Source: Campylobacter lanienae NCTC 13004 (GTDB lineage: Bacteria; Campylobacterota; Campylobacteria; Campylobacterales; Campylobacteraceae). Taken from it: DNA of 64,000 bases. The translations under genes and the position numbers were made by a program. Positions 18,612 through 28,005 of the stretch are shown here, one piece after another. Positions within the stretch are counted from its first letter, which is position 1; the number at the start of each line of letters is the position of its first letter. The stretch lies in contig NZ_CP015578.1 in NCBI RefSeq assembly GCF_002139935.1, positions 682,001 through 746,000 on the forward strand, in the 5' to 3' direction. A model generated the notes under the pieces. The model was given only the letters and a program-made list of their open reading frames with translations. It searched no databases and had not been told where the DNA came from.

Positions 18612-19171
18612 ATTTCTCTTCTGTCTTTAATAGCCTTGGTGAGCGAGAGCATATCTACATTTTCTAAGCTTACGCCAGTTGGGATGCCTTGGGCGATCTT
18701 TGTAAAGCTAATACCAATATCTTTTAATTGATCTTCTATATATAGTATCACACCATCGCTATTTATGCTAGGGCTAAAAGCAAAAATTATCTCTTTAGAA
18801 TCAAATTTGGCTATCATATCTTTTAGATTAGCTATGCTATTAACATCACTAAATACAAAATACAACCCATCAAATGAGTTAGAATCCTCAATAGTTAAAA
18901 TATCTTTTGGGCTCTCTACAACGCATATAGTGGCTCTATTTCTGTTATTATCAGCACATATATCGCAGATCTCATTTTGGCTAATTCCGCCACAGATTTC
19001 GCAGTGCTTTAAGCTGTGGATTGAGCTTTCTATAGTGTGTGCTAAATTTAGACCAAAAAATGGATCTTGTAAGGCTATATAATATGCGTATTTTATAGCT
19101 GATTTTTTGCCTACACCGGGGATTTTGCCAAATGCTTCTACTAGTTTGTTGAATTGCTCAAGATTTTTCAC
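18608..19171 (-). CDS. recR: recombination mediator RecR
   Basis: Helps RecA load onto gapped DNA together with RecO. Helix-hairpin-helix KIPGVGKKSAIKYA, a four-cysteine zinc finger (CEICGG...CDICAD), and a Toprim domain beginning CVVESPKDI are visible. I start it at the GTG at 19169-19171 (MKNLEQFNKL), giving 187 residues, close to the usual length; a longer frame exists back to 19213 but reads through 56 bases of racS. The overlap with racS is then 14 bases. Confidence 0.9.
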   Translation of the reverse strand: MKNLEQFNKLVEAFGKIPGVGKKSAIKYAYYIALQDPFFGLNLAHTIESSIHSLKHCEICGGISQNEICDICADNNRNRATICVVESPKDILTIEDSNSFDGLYFVFSDVNSIANLKDMIAKFDSKEIIFAFSPSINSDGVILYIEDQLKDIGISFTKIAQGIPTGVSLENVDMLSLTKAIKDRREI

Positions 19172-20408
19172 TATTTTTAGATCCAAATTTGATACAAAAC
19201 TCATGAAAACCATCTACATAATTATACTCTAAAGCAAATTTATGCATAGTACAAATATGCTCTATGATATAAAGCCCAAGCCCCATACCACTTGTTTTGG
19301 TATTATTATCCCTTATAAATGCTTGTTTATAATGATTGATAGAGTGATCGAGTGGTTTGCCATGGTTTCTTATATAGATTGCTTCGTTATCGCATTTTAT
19401 GTATGCTTTTTTGTCATCAGAATATTTTAAAGCGTTGTCAATTAAATTTTTGATCGCAAGTGAAAATAGCTGAAAATCCACCATAAGTAGCGGATCATAG
19501 CTTAATTCTACCTTGACATTACTATCAAAATCATCTAATAGCATCATATCTTTAGCTTGATCTAGTATTAGGCTAAAGCGGTATTTGGCATAGTCTAGGC
19601 TATAGCTTTTGCTTAGTAGTTGTTCTATTTTGGCAAATTCATTGATTAATATATTTAGCCTTTCAAATATAGCTATTAAGCGATCTTTTTGCGTCTCATC
19701 TTCTAGCATTTCGCTGACGATTCTACCTTTGCCTATTGGGGTTTTTAGTTCATGCATAATTGTGCGCAAGAATAGTTGTCTAGACATTATAAGATCTTTA
19801 ATCTTACAAGCTGCATTGTTAAATTCATAAGCCACTTCGCTAATCTCATCACTACCTTTGGTGAAATTAACCACGCAAACGCTATCCATATTTCCAGCAG
19901 CGAATTTGCGTATATCGCTCCTTAGCTTCTTAAGCGGGATTAAACTTCTAAAAATCGAAACATACAAGGAGATAAATAATGCCATAACGATTATAAAACT
20001 AGCTAATAAACTATCATTTCCACTATGTAAAGTGGATTCTAGAAGTATAGTTACGCTTTGGTTTTTAATGCGTAGATAGAGATTACTTTTATAGCTGATG
20101 GTATCTACCACTCCGATTAAAGTATCTACTCTATTGACTATCGTTCCATTATCAAAGATAGATTTTTGTAAATTTGCGTTTTTTACATAGGCTAGGTCAA
20201 AATTTTTAAAGTATCGCTCCCAATCTTCTGGCATATTGGATTTTTGGTATAGCGATAGTAGCCAACTAATAGAATTATAGTGATTTTCGCTAATTTTTCC
20301 TAGCAATCTCTCATTTTGTAGTTTAAAAAACATAAAAAATAGAGTGCAAATCACGATAAATCCAATAGCGAAAATTATCGTGATTTTGGTAGTTAGAGAG
20401 TATCTCAT
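19158..20408 (-). CDS. racS: sensor histidine kinase RacS (ArsS-type)
   Basis: 416 residues. Two membrane helices (about 8-28 and 134-152) frame a periplasmic sensor of about 105 residues. Then come HAMP-like sequence, the phospho-acceptor box RTIMHELKTPIGKGR (H219), and an ATPase domain with NLIDNALKYS and the G-box GMGLGLYI. The MHELKTPIGKGR form is characteristic of the epsilonproteobacterial ArsS group. The order dnaJ | racR-racS-recR matches C. jejuni, where RacRS affects growth temperature response and colonisation. It overlaps racR by 4 bases. Confidence 0.85.
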   Translation of the reverse strand: MRYSLTTKITIIFAIGFIVICTLFFMFFKLQNERLLGKISENHYNSISWLLSLYQKSNMPEDWERYFKNFDLAYVKNANLQKSIFDNGTIVNRVDTLIGVVDTISYKSNLYLRIKNQSVTILLESTLHSGNDSLLASFIIVMALFISLYVSIFRSLIPLKKLRSDIRKFAAGNMDSVCVVNFTKGSDEISEVAYEFNNAACKIKDLIMSRQLFLRTIMHELKTPIGKGRIVSEMLEDETQKDRLIAIFERLNILINEFAKIEQLLSKSYSLDYAKYRFSLILDQAKDMMLLDDFDSNVKVELSYDPLLMVDFQLFSLAIKNLIDNALKYSDDKKAYIKCDNEAIYIRNHGKPLDHSINHYKQAFIRDNNTKTSGMGLGLYIIEHICTMHKFALEYNYVDGFHEFCIKFGSKNSEKS

Positions 20409-21076
20409 CCGACTAATTTATACCCTATACCACGAACTGAAAATATATGTTTAGGTGATTTGGAGTTATCGCCGATTTTGGTTCTTAAGCGACCTATTAT
20501 AACATCTAAACTTTTAGAATCTTTATCTTTTAGGCTTTTGCAATGATATACTAATTGCTCTCTTGATACTGAAAAGCTATGCTGTTTGATTAGGTATTCT
20601 AAAATTTCATATTCGGCTGGTGTTAGTGTAAGTGGCGCTCCATTATATGATATTTCATGCCTTTTATCATCTACTTTAAATAGCGTATCTGTGACCTCTT
20701 CTTGGGTTTCATTGCTCTTTTTATAACGGCGGATTAAGCTTGTAATTCTAGCGTGCATCTCCTTTGGATCGTATGGCTTTGGCAAGTAGTCATCAGCCCC
20801 AATTTGAAGTCCAACAACTCTATCATTTACATCGCTTCTAGCTGAACTAATGATGATAGGGATATCATATTTTTCTCTAATCTCTTTACAAACTTCTAAC
20901 CCATCCATACCTGGCAGCGTCAAATCCAATATCAAAAGATCATAATTTTTGATACCGGCACTAAGACCCAAATATGGATCTTCGTAATTTGTAACTTTGA
21001 TATTAAATTTTATTAAATATTCAGATAAAATTTGAGCAAATTCCGGATCATCTTCTATCATTAATACATTTATCAT
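20405..21076 (-). CDS. racR: OmpR-family response regulator RacR
   Basis: 223 residues: receiver domain with acidic pair at 8-10, phosphorylation site D51 ([13 protein letters not shown]), K at KPYDP, then a winged-helix DNA-binding domain ([39 protein letters not shown]). The RBS AGGAG lies 6 bases before the ATG. Divergent from dnaJ and coupled to racS by ATGA. Gene name is assigned by neighbourhood as well as family. Confidence 0.87.
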   Translation of the reverse strand: MINVLMIEDDPEFAQILSEYLIKFNIKVTNYEDPYLGLSAGIKNYDLLILDLTLPGMDGLEVCKEIREKYDIPIIISSARSDVNDRVVGLQIGADDYLPKPYDPKEMHARITSLIRRYKKSNETQEEVTDTLFKVDDKRHEISYNGAPLTLTPAEYEILEYLIKQHSFSVSREQLVYHCKSLKDKDSKSLDVIIGRLRTKIGDNSKSPKHIFSVRGIGYKLVG

Positions 21077-21204
21077 ATTTGGCTCCTGGTATTAAAAATT
21101 TGGCACTATTATACCAAAAATTAATAATAAAATTTGCTTTTATGGATAAATTTAGTAACTTTTGGATAAAATCGCCAGTTAAAATTATAAGCAAGGAAGA
21201 TATT

Positions 21205-22311
21205 TTGGAATTTGATTATTATGAGATATTAGAGATTTCAAGGGATGCTGATAGTGATACAATTAAAAAAGCATATAGAAAACAAGCATTAAGATACCAT
21301 CCAGATAGAAATCAAGGCGATAAAGAGACTGAGGAGAAATTCAAACAGATTAATGAAGCTTATGAGGTTTTAAGCAACGCTGAAAAAAGAGAAATATATG
21401 ATAGATATGGCAAAGATGGGCTAAAAGGCATGGCCGGTGGTGGCTTTGGCGGTGGATTTGATTTTGATGATTTGGGTGATATATTTAGCTCATTTTTTGG
21501 TGGTGGATTTGGTACTAAAAGCAGATCTAAAAGTCAGTATAAATATGCTTTAGATATAGAAGTTGGTATTGGGTTAGAGTTTAATGAAGCGGTTTTTGGT
21601 TGCGAAAAAGAGATAAAATATAAGTATAAAATTCCATGTAAAAGCTGTAACGCAACAGGCTCAAAAGATGGCAAAAAGCAGACTTGTAGCAAATGCGGCG
21701 GAAATGGTAAGATAGGAATTCAACAAGGCTTTATGCAATTTGTCCAAACTTGTCCAGAGTGCTCAGGCACAGGCCAAATTATCAAAGACAGATGCCCTGA
21801 GTGTAATGCTAGTGGCTATAATGAAATAAGCGATAGCATTAAAATCAATATCCCTGAAGGGGTGGATAATGGTACTAGAATTAGGGTTAGCCAAAAGGGA
21901 AATAGATATGAAAATTTAACCGGAGATCTATATGTCCGTATAGCTGTTAAAGATGATGAGCATTTCCATAGAAATGGAGATGATGTATATGTGGAGATTC
22001 CAGTATTTTTCACTCAAGCTATTTTAGGTGATAGTATCAAGATACCGACGCTTAGAGGAGAGGCGACTTTGGATTTACCAGTAGGAGCTAAGGATAAACA
22101 GCAATTTATTATCGCTAAAGAAGGAGTTAGAAACGCTAGAACCAAGCAATTAGGCGATTTAATCGTTCAAATTTCAATTCAGGCGCCTAAAAAGCTAAAC
22201 GATGAGCAAATAGAGCTTTTGAAAAAACTTCAAAATAGTTTTAGTATCAAAAGTGGCGAAATGGCTACTGATAAGGGAATTTGGGATAAGATTAAAAGCT
22301 GGTTTTCATAA
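21205..22311 (+). CDS. dnaJ: chaperone DnaJ
   Basis: Co-chaperone of DnaK. J domain with HPD in YHPDRNQGD, a Gly/Phe-rich stretch, four CxxCxGxG-type zinc repeats ([32 protein letters not shown]) and the C-terminal substrate-binding domains. The real start is the TTG at 21205-21207 ([11 protein letters not shown]), preceded by AAGGAAGA; the frame stays open a further 42 codons upstream but those residues are not DnaJ-like. That gives 368 residues, as usual. A long hairpin terminator follows. Confidence 0.95.
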   Translation: MEFDYYEILEISRDADSDTIKKAYRKQALRYHPDRNQGDKETEEKFKQINEAYEVLSNAEKREIYDRYGKDGLKGMAGGGFGGGFDFDDLGDIFSSFFGGGFGTKSRSKSQYKYALDIEVGIGLEFNEAVFGCEKEIKYKYKIPCKSCNATGSKDGKKQTCSKCGGNGKIGIQQGFMQFVQTCPECSGTGQIIKDRCPECNASGYNEISDSIKINIPEGVDNGTRIRVSQKGNRYENLTGDLYVRIAVKDDEHFHRNGDDVYVEIPVFFTQAILGDSIKIPTLRGEATLDLPVGAKDKQQFIIAKEGVRNARTKQLGDLIVQISIQAPKKLNDEQIELLKKLQNSFSIKSGEMATDKGIWDKIKSWFS

Positions 22312-22330
22312 AATTTTATGGCTAAATTTA

Positions 22331-22372
22331 TAACTATAAAATCGCTTATTTGAATTTGCGATTTTATAGTTA
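22331..22372 (+). terminator. terminator after dnaJ
   Basis: A perfect 15-base-pair stem (22331-22345 with 22358-22372) with a 12-base loop, 20 bases after the dnaJ stop. The stem is AT-rich with a GCG core and is followed by TTTAATAT. It also isolates the next gene from dnaJ. Confidence 0.75.
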
Positions 22373-22419
22373 TTTAATATATTGTCAATTTTTATATTGA
22401 TATAAAATTTGGAGAAATT

Positions 22420-23700
22420 ATGCTAGAAAATATTGGTGAAAATGGCAATATTATATATGGCGATCTATCAAAACAGTTAAATTTCAAATGTGATTTTAAA
22501 GGTAAAAATAATATTGTATTTTTTGCTGGAAGAAGCAAAAATATTAATATAACTTTTCACTCAGATAATAATTTGGTTTTTATTGGTAATTGTGTTAGGG
22601 TAAATGGCTCAATCTCTCTTACAAAGGATTGCTGTTGTTATATAGACGATGATAGTAGTTTTGGCGGAGTTAGTCTGCGTATTTATGAAGCTACAAATAT
22701 TATTATCGGTAGGGATTGTATGTTTTCATGGAGTATATGGGCTGGTACTTGTGATTATCATCCTATAATGGATATTAATAGCAATAATAGATTAAATTTT
22801 TCAAAAAGTATTTATATTGGCGATCATGTTTGGTGCGGACAAGAAGCTGGTATTTCAAAAGGCGTATTTATAGCATCTGGATCAGTAATTGGTGCTAAAA
22901 GTATGGTTGTTAAGCAGTGCTATTCAAATACTATAAATGCAGGAAATCCAGCAAAACAGATAAAAAATGATATATTTTGGCTAAGAGATGATATATTTGA
23001 ACAAAAATGGAGTAAAGAAGAGACACTAAAAAATTTAAATATGTCAAATGAAAATTTTAAATATATTTATGATAAAGATAAGTTTATATCACCAAAAGCT
23101 ATTGAAAATATGCTAAATAGCCTAATTAATGCAAAAGATAAATTGGAATTTTTATATGATGTAATCTATAATAATAAGAGTAAAAATAGATTTGCTTATT
23201 TTGAAAATTATCCTTATGATATCTCTTTAACACAGTATAAAAAAAGATTTAATAATATTAAATTTAAAGAGCAATTTTTAAATTGCAATATATCTGAGCC
23301 ATCTAATATAGTAAAAAAGCCAAGCTCGAAGCTTACCTACGGTAGTGCAAAATTGCAAATATTAAATGGACTTGAATATAGACTAGGCTATACTATGGTA
23401 GAGAGTTTTAAAAGTACAATAGGTATTTTTAAATTACCATTTAGATTGATAGATGTATTATTAAAATATAAAAAGGAACAAAAAATATATAAAGAAAATA
23501 TAAAACATAATCCAAATTTAAAAGTGCCAGAGCTTAAATCATATAGTGATTATGAAGATGCCTTAAGATTAAAAAATCATTTAAGCTATAATTTAGGTAA
23601 AGCTTTAATAGAAGCTAATAAAAATTGGTATAAAGGTGGATATGTTAAATTTATATTTGAAGTTATTAAGATAAAAAAAGATCATAGTAAAAGAGTGTGA
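22420..23700 (+). CDS. left-handed beta-helix acyltransferase with C-terminal surface-polysaccharide-type tail
   Basis: 426 residues. Residues 40-185 form a hexapeptide-repeat acyltransferase: IGRDC, SIWAGTCDYHPIMD (likely catalytic H114), IYIGDHVWCGQEAGISKGVF, SGSVIGAKSMVV, NAGNPAK. From 190 on is a Lys/Asn-rich region of unknown fold with two related segments, LEYRLGYTMVESF at about 318 and LSYNLGKALIEAN at about 388. I associate such 'LxYxLGxAxI' tails with Campylobacter capsule or LPS enzymes. It stands alone between dnaJ and rpsR, closed by terminators on both sides, and is richer in A and T than its neighbours, which suggests acquisition. Acceptor sugar unknown. Confidence 0.75.
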   Translation: MLENIGENGNIIYGDLSKQLNFKCDFKGKNNIVFFAGRSKNINITFHSDNNLVFIGNCVRVNGSISLTKDCCCYIDDDSSFGGVSLRIYEATNIIIGRDCMFSWSIWAGTCDYHPIMDINSNNRLNFSKSIYIGDHVWCGQEAGISKGVFIASGSVIGAKSMVVKQCYSNTINAGNPAKQIKNDIFWLRDDIFEQKWSKEETLKNLNMSNENFKYIYDKDKFISPKAIENMLNSLINAKDKLEFLYDVIYNNKSKNRFAYFENYPYDISLTQYKKRFNNIKFKEQFLNCNISEPSNIVKKPSSKLTYGSAKLQILNGLEYRLGYTMVESFKSTIGIFKLPFRLIDVLLKYKKEQKIYKENIKHNPNLKVPELKSYSDYEDALRLKNHLSYNLGKALIEANKNWYKGGYVKFIFEVIKIKKDHSKRV

Positions 23701-23705
23701 GTAAA

Positions 23706-23732
23706 TTTAATACCCCATAATGGGGCATTAAA
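23706..23732. terminator. bidirectional terminator between the acyltransferase gene and rpsR
   Basis: Near-perfect inverted repeat: TTTAAT at 23706-23711 with ATTAAA at 23727-23732 enclosing CCCCA/TGGGG. It sits between convergent stop codons, so it can serve both genes. Confidence 0.75.
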
Positions 23733-23993
23733 TTATAGACCTTCAAATGGGTTTGTAACTACATTTTTTCTATCTACAATGTATGGTATAAGAGCAACAT
23801 GTCTAGCCCTTTTTATCGCTTTTTCTACCATTTCTTGATGTTTTTTGCTTGTACCTGTTAAGCGTCTTGGCATAATTTTGAATCTTTCAGATAGGCATTG
23901 TTTTAAAAGTGCCGTATCTTTATAATCTATAAAATCAATTTTTGCCTCTGTGAATTTGCAATATTTTTTACTATATTTTCTTTTTTCTGCCAT
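23733..23993 (-). CDS. rpsR: 30S ribosomal protein S18
   Basis: 86 residues. Recognised by [17 protein letters not shown] and [20 protein letters not shown], the family core; it binds S6 on the platform of the small subunit. Last gene of the rpsF-ssb-rpsR operon, 10 bases after ssb. Confidence 0.97.
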   Translation of the reverse strand: MAEKRKYSKKYCKFTEAKIDFIDYKDTALLKQCLSERFKIMPRRLTGTSKKHQEMVEKAIKRARHVALIPYIVDRKNVVTNPFEGL

Positions 23994-24003
23994 TGTTTAT
24001 CCT

Positions 24004-24609
24004 TTAAAATGGAATTTCATCTTCGCTACTATCATTAAAATTTGATTTGCTTGGTTTGCTATCATATTTTATATCAGCATCGAGATCTATCTCTGGGACT
24101 TTTTCTTGATAAGGCTCTTCTACTTGCTGTTTTTGATTGTAATTGCTATTTTGTTGATATCTGTTATTTTGGTTAAATTCTCTCCCATATCCACTATTAT
24201 CTTCTCTTTGGTATGAGTTTGATCTGTTATTAGGATATCCACTATTGTAGTTTGGCTCACTATCTTTGTTAAATCCACCTTGATTTTGTTGTCCGCCTAG
24301 CATCTCCATATTTTCTACTACTACTGAGTGTTTAGAGCGATTTTGGCCGTTTTGGTCTTGCCAAGTATCAAATTTTAGCCTTCCTTCTATTAAGACTTTG
24401 CTACCTTTATTTAGATATTGATTTGCTATTTCGGCTTGGCGACCAAAAAAAGTTATGTCAATAAAGCAAGTTTCATCTCTCTTTTCACCATTAACGCTAA
24501 ATTTGCGATTAACAGCTATACCAGCGCTACCTACGGCGGTGCCACTTTGGATATATCTAAGCTCTATATCTCTAGTTAAATTTCCTACCAAAACTACTTT
24601 ATTAAACAT
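24004..24609 (-). CDS. ssb: single-stranded DNA-binding protein
   Basis: 201 residues. N-terminal OB fold (MFNKVVLVGNLTRD, IAVNRKF, FIDITFFGRQAEIANQYL, VLIEGRLKFDTWQDQ), then a long Asn/Gln/Tyr/Gly-rich disordered linker from about 108, and the acidic tip DEIPF that recruits replication and repair partners. The linker is low-complexity and likely to vary in length. It sits between rpsF and rpsR, the common bacterial order. Confidence 0.96.
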   Translation of the reverse strand: MFNKVVLVGNLTRDIELRYIQSGTAVGSAGIAVNRKFSVNGEKRDETCFIDITFFGRQAEIANQYLNKGSKVLIEGRLKFDTWQDQNGQNRSKHSVVVENMEMLGGQQNQGGFNKDSEPNYNSGYPNNRSNSYQREDNSGYGREFNQNNRYQQNSNYNQKQQVEEPYQEKVPEIDLDADIKYDSKPSKSNFNDSSEDEIPF

Positions 24610-24626
24610 AATCTAGCCTTTATAAA

Positions 24627-25013
24627 TTACTCTTGAGGAGCTGCTTTTTCTTCTGTTTTTGACTCTTTTTTAGGTTGGGTTAATTTTTGACCTTTGCTTA
24701 GTTTGTCCCAAGCTGCGATCTCTTTTTTGTTTTCATATTTTACAGGTAAGAATCTAATAACTTCTTCAGTTATTCTTAAATTTCTTACTAATTCAGCGAT
24801 TAGTTGAGTTGGTGCTTTGAAGTAGATTACGAAGTATGTTCCACGCTCATATTTGTCAATTTTATAAGCTAATTTGCGTGTTCCCATTTCAACTACACTA
24901 GCAATTTCGCCACCATTTTTTGTAATGATCTCTTTAATGAAATCAGCCTTAACTTTAACTTCATCTTCTGTAAGTGTTGGTTTTAAGATGAATAAAAGCT
25001 CATAATGTCTCAT
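24627..25013 (-). CDS. rpsF: 30S ribosomal protein S6
   Basis: 128 residues. [18 protein letters not shown] and [14 protein letters not shown] identify S6. A Lys/Glu/Gln-rich C-terminal tail of about 25 residues is present, as in other species of the genus. RBS AAGGAG lies before the ATG. The leader contains two hairpins (see separate entry). Confidence 0.96.
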   Translation of the reverse strand: MRHYELLFILKPTLTEDEVKVKADFIKEIITKNGGEIASVVEMGTRKLAYKIDKYERGTYFVIYFKAPTQLIAELVRNLRITEEVIRFLPVKYENKKEIAAWDKLSKGQKLTQPKKESKTEEKAAPQE

Positions 25014-25088
25014 ATATTCTCCTTATGGATTTCGCTCTTTTTCTACAAAAGAGCAAGGAAATTCGCACAAAATGCGGTTGGTATTCTA
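25014..25088 (-). promoter_or_regulatory. rpsF leader with two hairpins and a -10 box
   Basis: On the minus strand a TAGAAT -10 candidate (25083-25088) is followed by a small hairpin CGCA/TGCG (25064-25076) and then a longer one: 8 base pairs (25034-25041 with 25047-25054) extended after a 3-base bulge by 5 more pairs (25029-25033 with 25058-25062). It ends about 15 bases before the start codon. S6:S18 autoregulatory leaders are known in other bacteria; whether this is one is not shown by sequence alone. Confidence 0.5.
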
Positions 25089-25100
25089 CTAAAAATATGC

Positions 25101-26093
25101 TTAAAATTTGCTGTTTTGACTTAAAATTTCTTGTAAATTTAAAAGGGCTGAGAGTAGGTAGCACTCTTTGTCTATGTTGTTTTTGCACTTTAGATCAAAT
25201 TCAATCTCATTTAAAAATTTAAATATTTTAGTGTATTGATCAATTTTTATAGATATTGCTTGGGATTCAAGTTTATTTAAAATTTGTGGTGGAGGCGTGT
25301 ATCCTAAGACAATTTTTGGATCAAATTTGCCATTAGTTTTTATATAACTATGTATCAGATAAAGTCTATGAAACGCCCTAAATAGCATATTTAAAAGCGA
25401 AATTTCATTAAATGAGCTATCATTTATAAACTCAAAATAATCACTATTAATACTCTTTTTGCTAATGATTTTATCAAAAAGCGCATCAAATCCAATACCG
25501 TTTAAGGCATAAACTCGCTCTTTTATCTCTTCAAGATTAAATTTATTTGCGATATTAGCGAGTTTATTTAGCTCACTAGCGCTAAGATATAGATTCTCAT
25601 TTTGCAAGTTATAAATGTATAAAAGAGATTGACTATCTATATTTAGGCCTAAGATTTTGGCGTGATTAGATAGGATTTGATTGACTTCTGAAGCAGTGCT
25701 AGGCGGGAAGAATCTAACAAAATTTGATCCAAAATGCTTTTTTAAATCGCTTATGGATTTTTCATCGCCTTCGTGTAGTTCAAAGATAAATATATTATTT
25801 GGATTATTTTGGCATTGGGTTATTAGCTCTTTTGTATCTTTAGTGGGGATTTTTTTGTCATTTTTGATATGTAACAAATTTGAATTTGCAAATAGCGAAG
25901 GCTCGCTAAGATGCGAAATAGCAAGATTAAAATCATAATCATCATAGTATAAGCTAAGCATATTATCTTTATTAAATTTATTTAAAATTTCTTTAGCGTA
26001 AAACTCAACTTGATAGCTCTCAGCGCCATAAAGCAAGAAAAAATTTGGGATATTAGCAGAATTTAAAAGCGTTATAAAATCTCTTTTATACAT
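25101..26093 (-). CDS. holA: DNA polymerase III delta subunit
   Basis: 330 residues, typical. Clamp-loader subunit that opens the sliding clamp. Divergent at sequence level as usual in this group; recognised from MYKRDFITLLNS, FFLLYGAESYQVEFYAKEI near the start and the all-alpha C-terminal collar region. It overlaps rnr by 8 bases, the same order as in C. jejuni as I recall it. Confidence 0.85.
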   Translation of the reverse strand: MYKRDFITLLNSANIPNFFLLYGAESYQVEFYAKEILNKFNKDNMLSLYYDDYDFNLAISHLSEPSLFANSNLLHIKNDKKIPTKDTKELITQCQNNPNNIFIFELHEGDEKSISDLKKHFGSNFVRFFPPSTASEVNQILSNHAKILGLNIDSQSLLYIYNLQNENLYLSASELNKLANIANKFNLEEIKERVYALNGIGFDALFDKIISKKSINSDYFEFINDSSFNEISLLNMLFRAFHRLYLIHSYIKTNGKFDPKIVLGYTPPPQILNKLESQAISIKIDQYTKIFKFLNEIEFDLKCKNNIDKECYLLSALLNLQEILSQNSKF

Positions 26094-28005
26094 CTAAAAT
26101 CTCTACTATTTTGCCAATTATCTTAGCTGTTGGGATATCGACATCTGTGATTTTGACCATAACTGGGGTTAGAATTTCACAAAAATCACTTAAAAATATT
26201 CTAGCGCCTTTTAACTCATCATCTAATCTAGCTATTGATTGATTGGTGCTCTCTTCTATAAAGCATTTAAATGTTTGGCCTATATTTTTAGCTGCCCAAC
26301 GAGCAAATTTGCGATCCATAAAATCCCAAGCGACCTTATCGGCTTCTCTTTCTAATATATTTAAATTAGCGCAAAGCTCATCTATGCCTAGCATTAGGTA
26401 GTTGCTGATTTTAGGGTCATTTTGAGCTTTTAAAATTCTATGAAGCAAGAGATCTGAGTATCTGCGAATAGGGCTAGTAAAATGCGTATAAAACTCAAAC
26501 CCAAGCCCAAAATGCCCCCTAGAGCTACTAGAATACTCGGCTCTTTTTTGTGCTTTTATGATGAGCTTATCGACATCTTCTCTGATATTTAGCTCACTTG
26601 CTTTGGCTTGAATTTGCGCTATCAAAAAGACCAAATCGCCGTGATTTTCGGCTTCTATACCAAGGGCAGCGAGATCATCTAAGAGTGCGTTGATCTTTTT
26701 TATATCTGCTGGTTCGTGATTGCGAAATATCCCTTTGCTTAATCTTTTTGCTGCGGCTTTGTTGGCTAGGAGCATACACTCTTCTATCAAAGAGTGTGAT
26801 GGAGTTGAGCCTTCAAATTTAGTTGATTTAATCTCATTATTTTCATCAAGACTCATTCTAAGCTCTAATGTATGAAAATCAAAGCCATTTTTAAGCCGTT
26901 TTTCTTTTAATCTTTGTGTGAGATCAAAAAGCGGTATTAGCCACTCTTTTATCTCGTCTTGACAATCAAACTCGCCTCTAAGCAAGCTATCAACTTCATC
27001 ATAATTAAATCTTTTTTTAGAGTGGATTACACAGCTTATTAAATCCTCTTTAATGGCTTCTAAATTTGAGTTTAAAGTAATTTTAAAAAGATAAGCGAGT
27101 CTATCGCAATTTGGCTTTAAAGAGCAGATATTTTCGCTAAGTTCACGAGGTAGCATCGGCACAGCAATGTGTGGAAAATATATAGAAAAACCCCTAAGTC
27201 TAGCCTCTTTATCAATACCGCTATATGGGCTTACATATTCGCTGACATCGGCGATAGCTATGTAGATTTCATTTTTATGCTTATCAAAATATATCGCATC
27301 ATCAAAATCCTTAGCATCAACAGGATCAATGGTACAAAATGGCAAATGAGTTAGATCAACTCTATTAGGATACATACTTTTATCTACCTCATTACCAAAG
27401 CTAATGGCTTCATTTATAGCTATTTTTGGGAAAATTTCACGCTTATTATATAGTGCCATTGAGATTTTTTGATCTACATTAGCATCGCTTAATACGCCTA
27501 AGACTTCTATAATATCATTATCTAAATTATTGATCTTTAAAACAGTGCCTAATGGAAGCTCTTTTAGGGATTTTTGACTAGCTTTTAGGGCGATTGTGAT
27601 GGAGTTTGGGATAGTTACGCCCATTATAACGGAGCCAATTTTTTTGGTATACACTACACTTGTTTCATTTGCCATAAGCAATACAGCCACCACGGCTGCT
27701 TTTTGGCGTGGTTTTTTAAATTTAGTTAGTTTAGCAAGAACGATATCGCCAAAGTGAGCCCCACCTAAATCACGATTTTCTATCATTAAATCTTGCTTAA
27801 ATTTGCTATCGTACGGATATAAAAATCCAGTTCCATTACTAGATATATCTAGTTTCCCACAGACAAAGCCGTCATTGAGATAATATCGATTTTTATATTT
27901 TGTAACGGCTTTTATCTGTTCTAATACTCTTAAAATTTCAAGTTCGCTTGATTTGATAAATTTAGCTTCTATACCCGTAGTTAATGATGTTAGAAATGTT
28001 CTCAA
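26086..28005 (-). CDS. rnr: ribonuclease R family 3'-5' exoribonuclease
   Basis: 639 residues. Degrades structured RNA. The RNB catalytic domain is complete: FCTIDPVDAKDFDDAIYF (metal-binding aspartates), IAIADVSEYV, FPHIAVPMLPRELSENICSL, and HFGLGFEFYTHFTSPIRRYSD reduced to its core SPIRRYSDLL. N-terminal cold-shock-like segment GFLYPYDSKFKQDL is present. It is shorter than E. coli RNase R and, as in other epsilonproteobacteria, seems to lack a long C-terminal S1 and basic tail. It overlaps holA (8 bases) and the HDOD gene (4 bases). Confidence 0.93.
   Translation of the reverse strand: MRTFLTSLTTGIEAKFIKSSELEILRVLEQIKAVTKYKNRYYLNDGFVCGKLDISSNGTGFLYPYDSKFKQDLMIENRDLGGAHFGDIVLAKLTKFKKPRQKAAVVAVLLMANETSVVYTKKIGSVIMGVTIPNSITIALKASQKSLKELPLGTVLKINNLDNDIIEVLGVLSDANVDQKISMALYNKREIFPKIAINEAISFGNEVDKSMYPNRVDLTHLPFCTIDPVDAKDFDDAIYFDKHKNEIYIAIADVSEYVSPYSGIDKEARLRGFSIYFPHIAVPMLPRELSENICSLKPNCDRLAYLFKITLNSNLEAIKEDLISCVIHSKKRFNYDEVDSLLRGEFDCQDEIKEWLIPLFDLTQRLKEKRLKNGFDFHTLELRMSLDENNEIKSTKFEGSTPSHSLIEECMLLANKAAAKRLSKGIFRNHEPADIKKINALLDDLAALGIEAENHGDLVFLIAQIQAKASELNIREDVDKLIIKAQKRAEYSSSSRGHFGLGFEFYTHFTSPIRRYSDLLLHRILKAQNDPKISNYLMLGIDELCANLNILEREADKVAWDFMDRKFARWAAKNIGQTFKCFIEESTNQSIARLDDELKGARIFLSDFCEILTPVMVKITDVDIPTAKIIGKIVEILDV

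Noticed and set aside
21079-21204. N-terminal extension of DnaJ
   Set aside because: The upstream codons do not resemble DnaJ, overlap the racR promoter region, and a TTG with a good ribosome-binding site sits exactly at the usual start.
22420-23700. Phase-variable contingency gene
   Set aside because: No poly-G/C tract of useful length was found in or before the gene; other surface genes of the genus have them.
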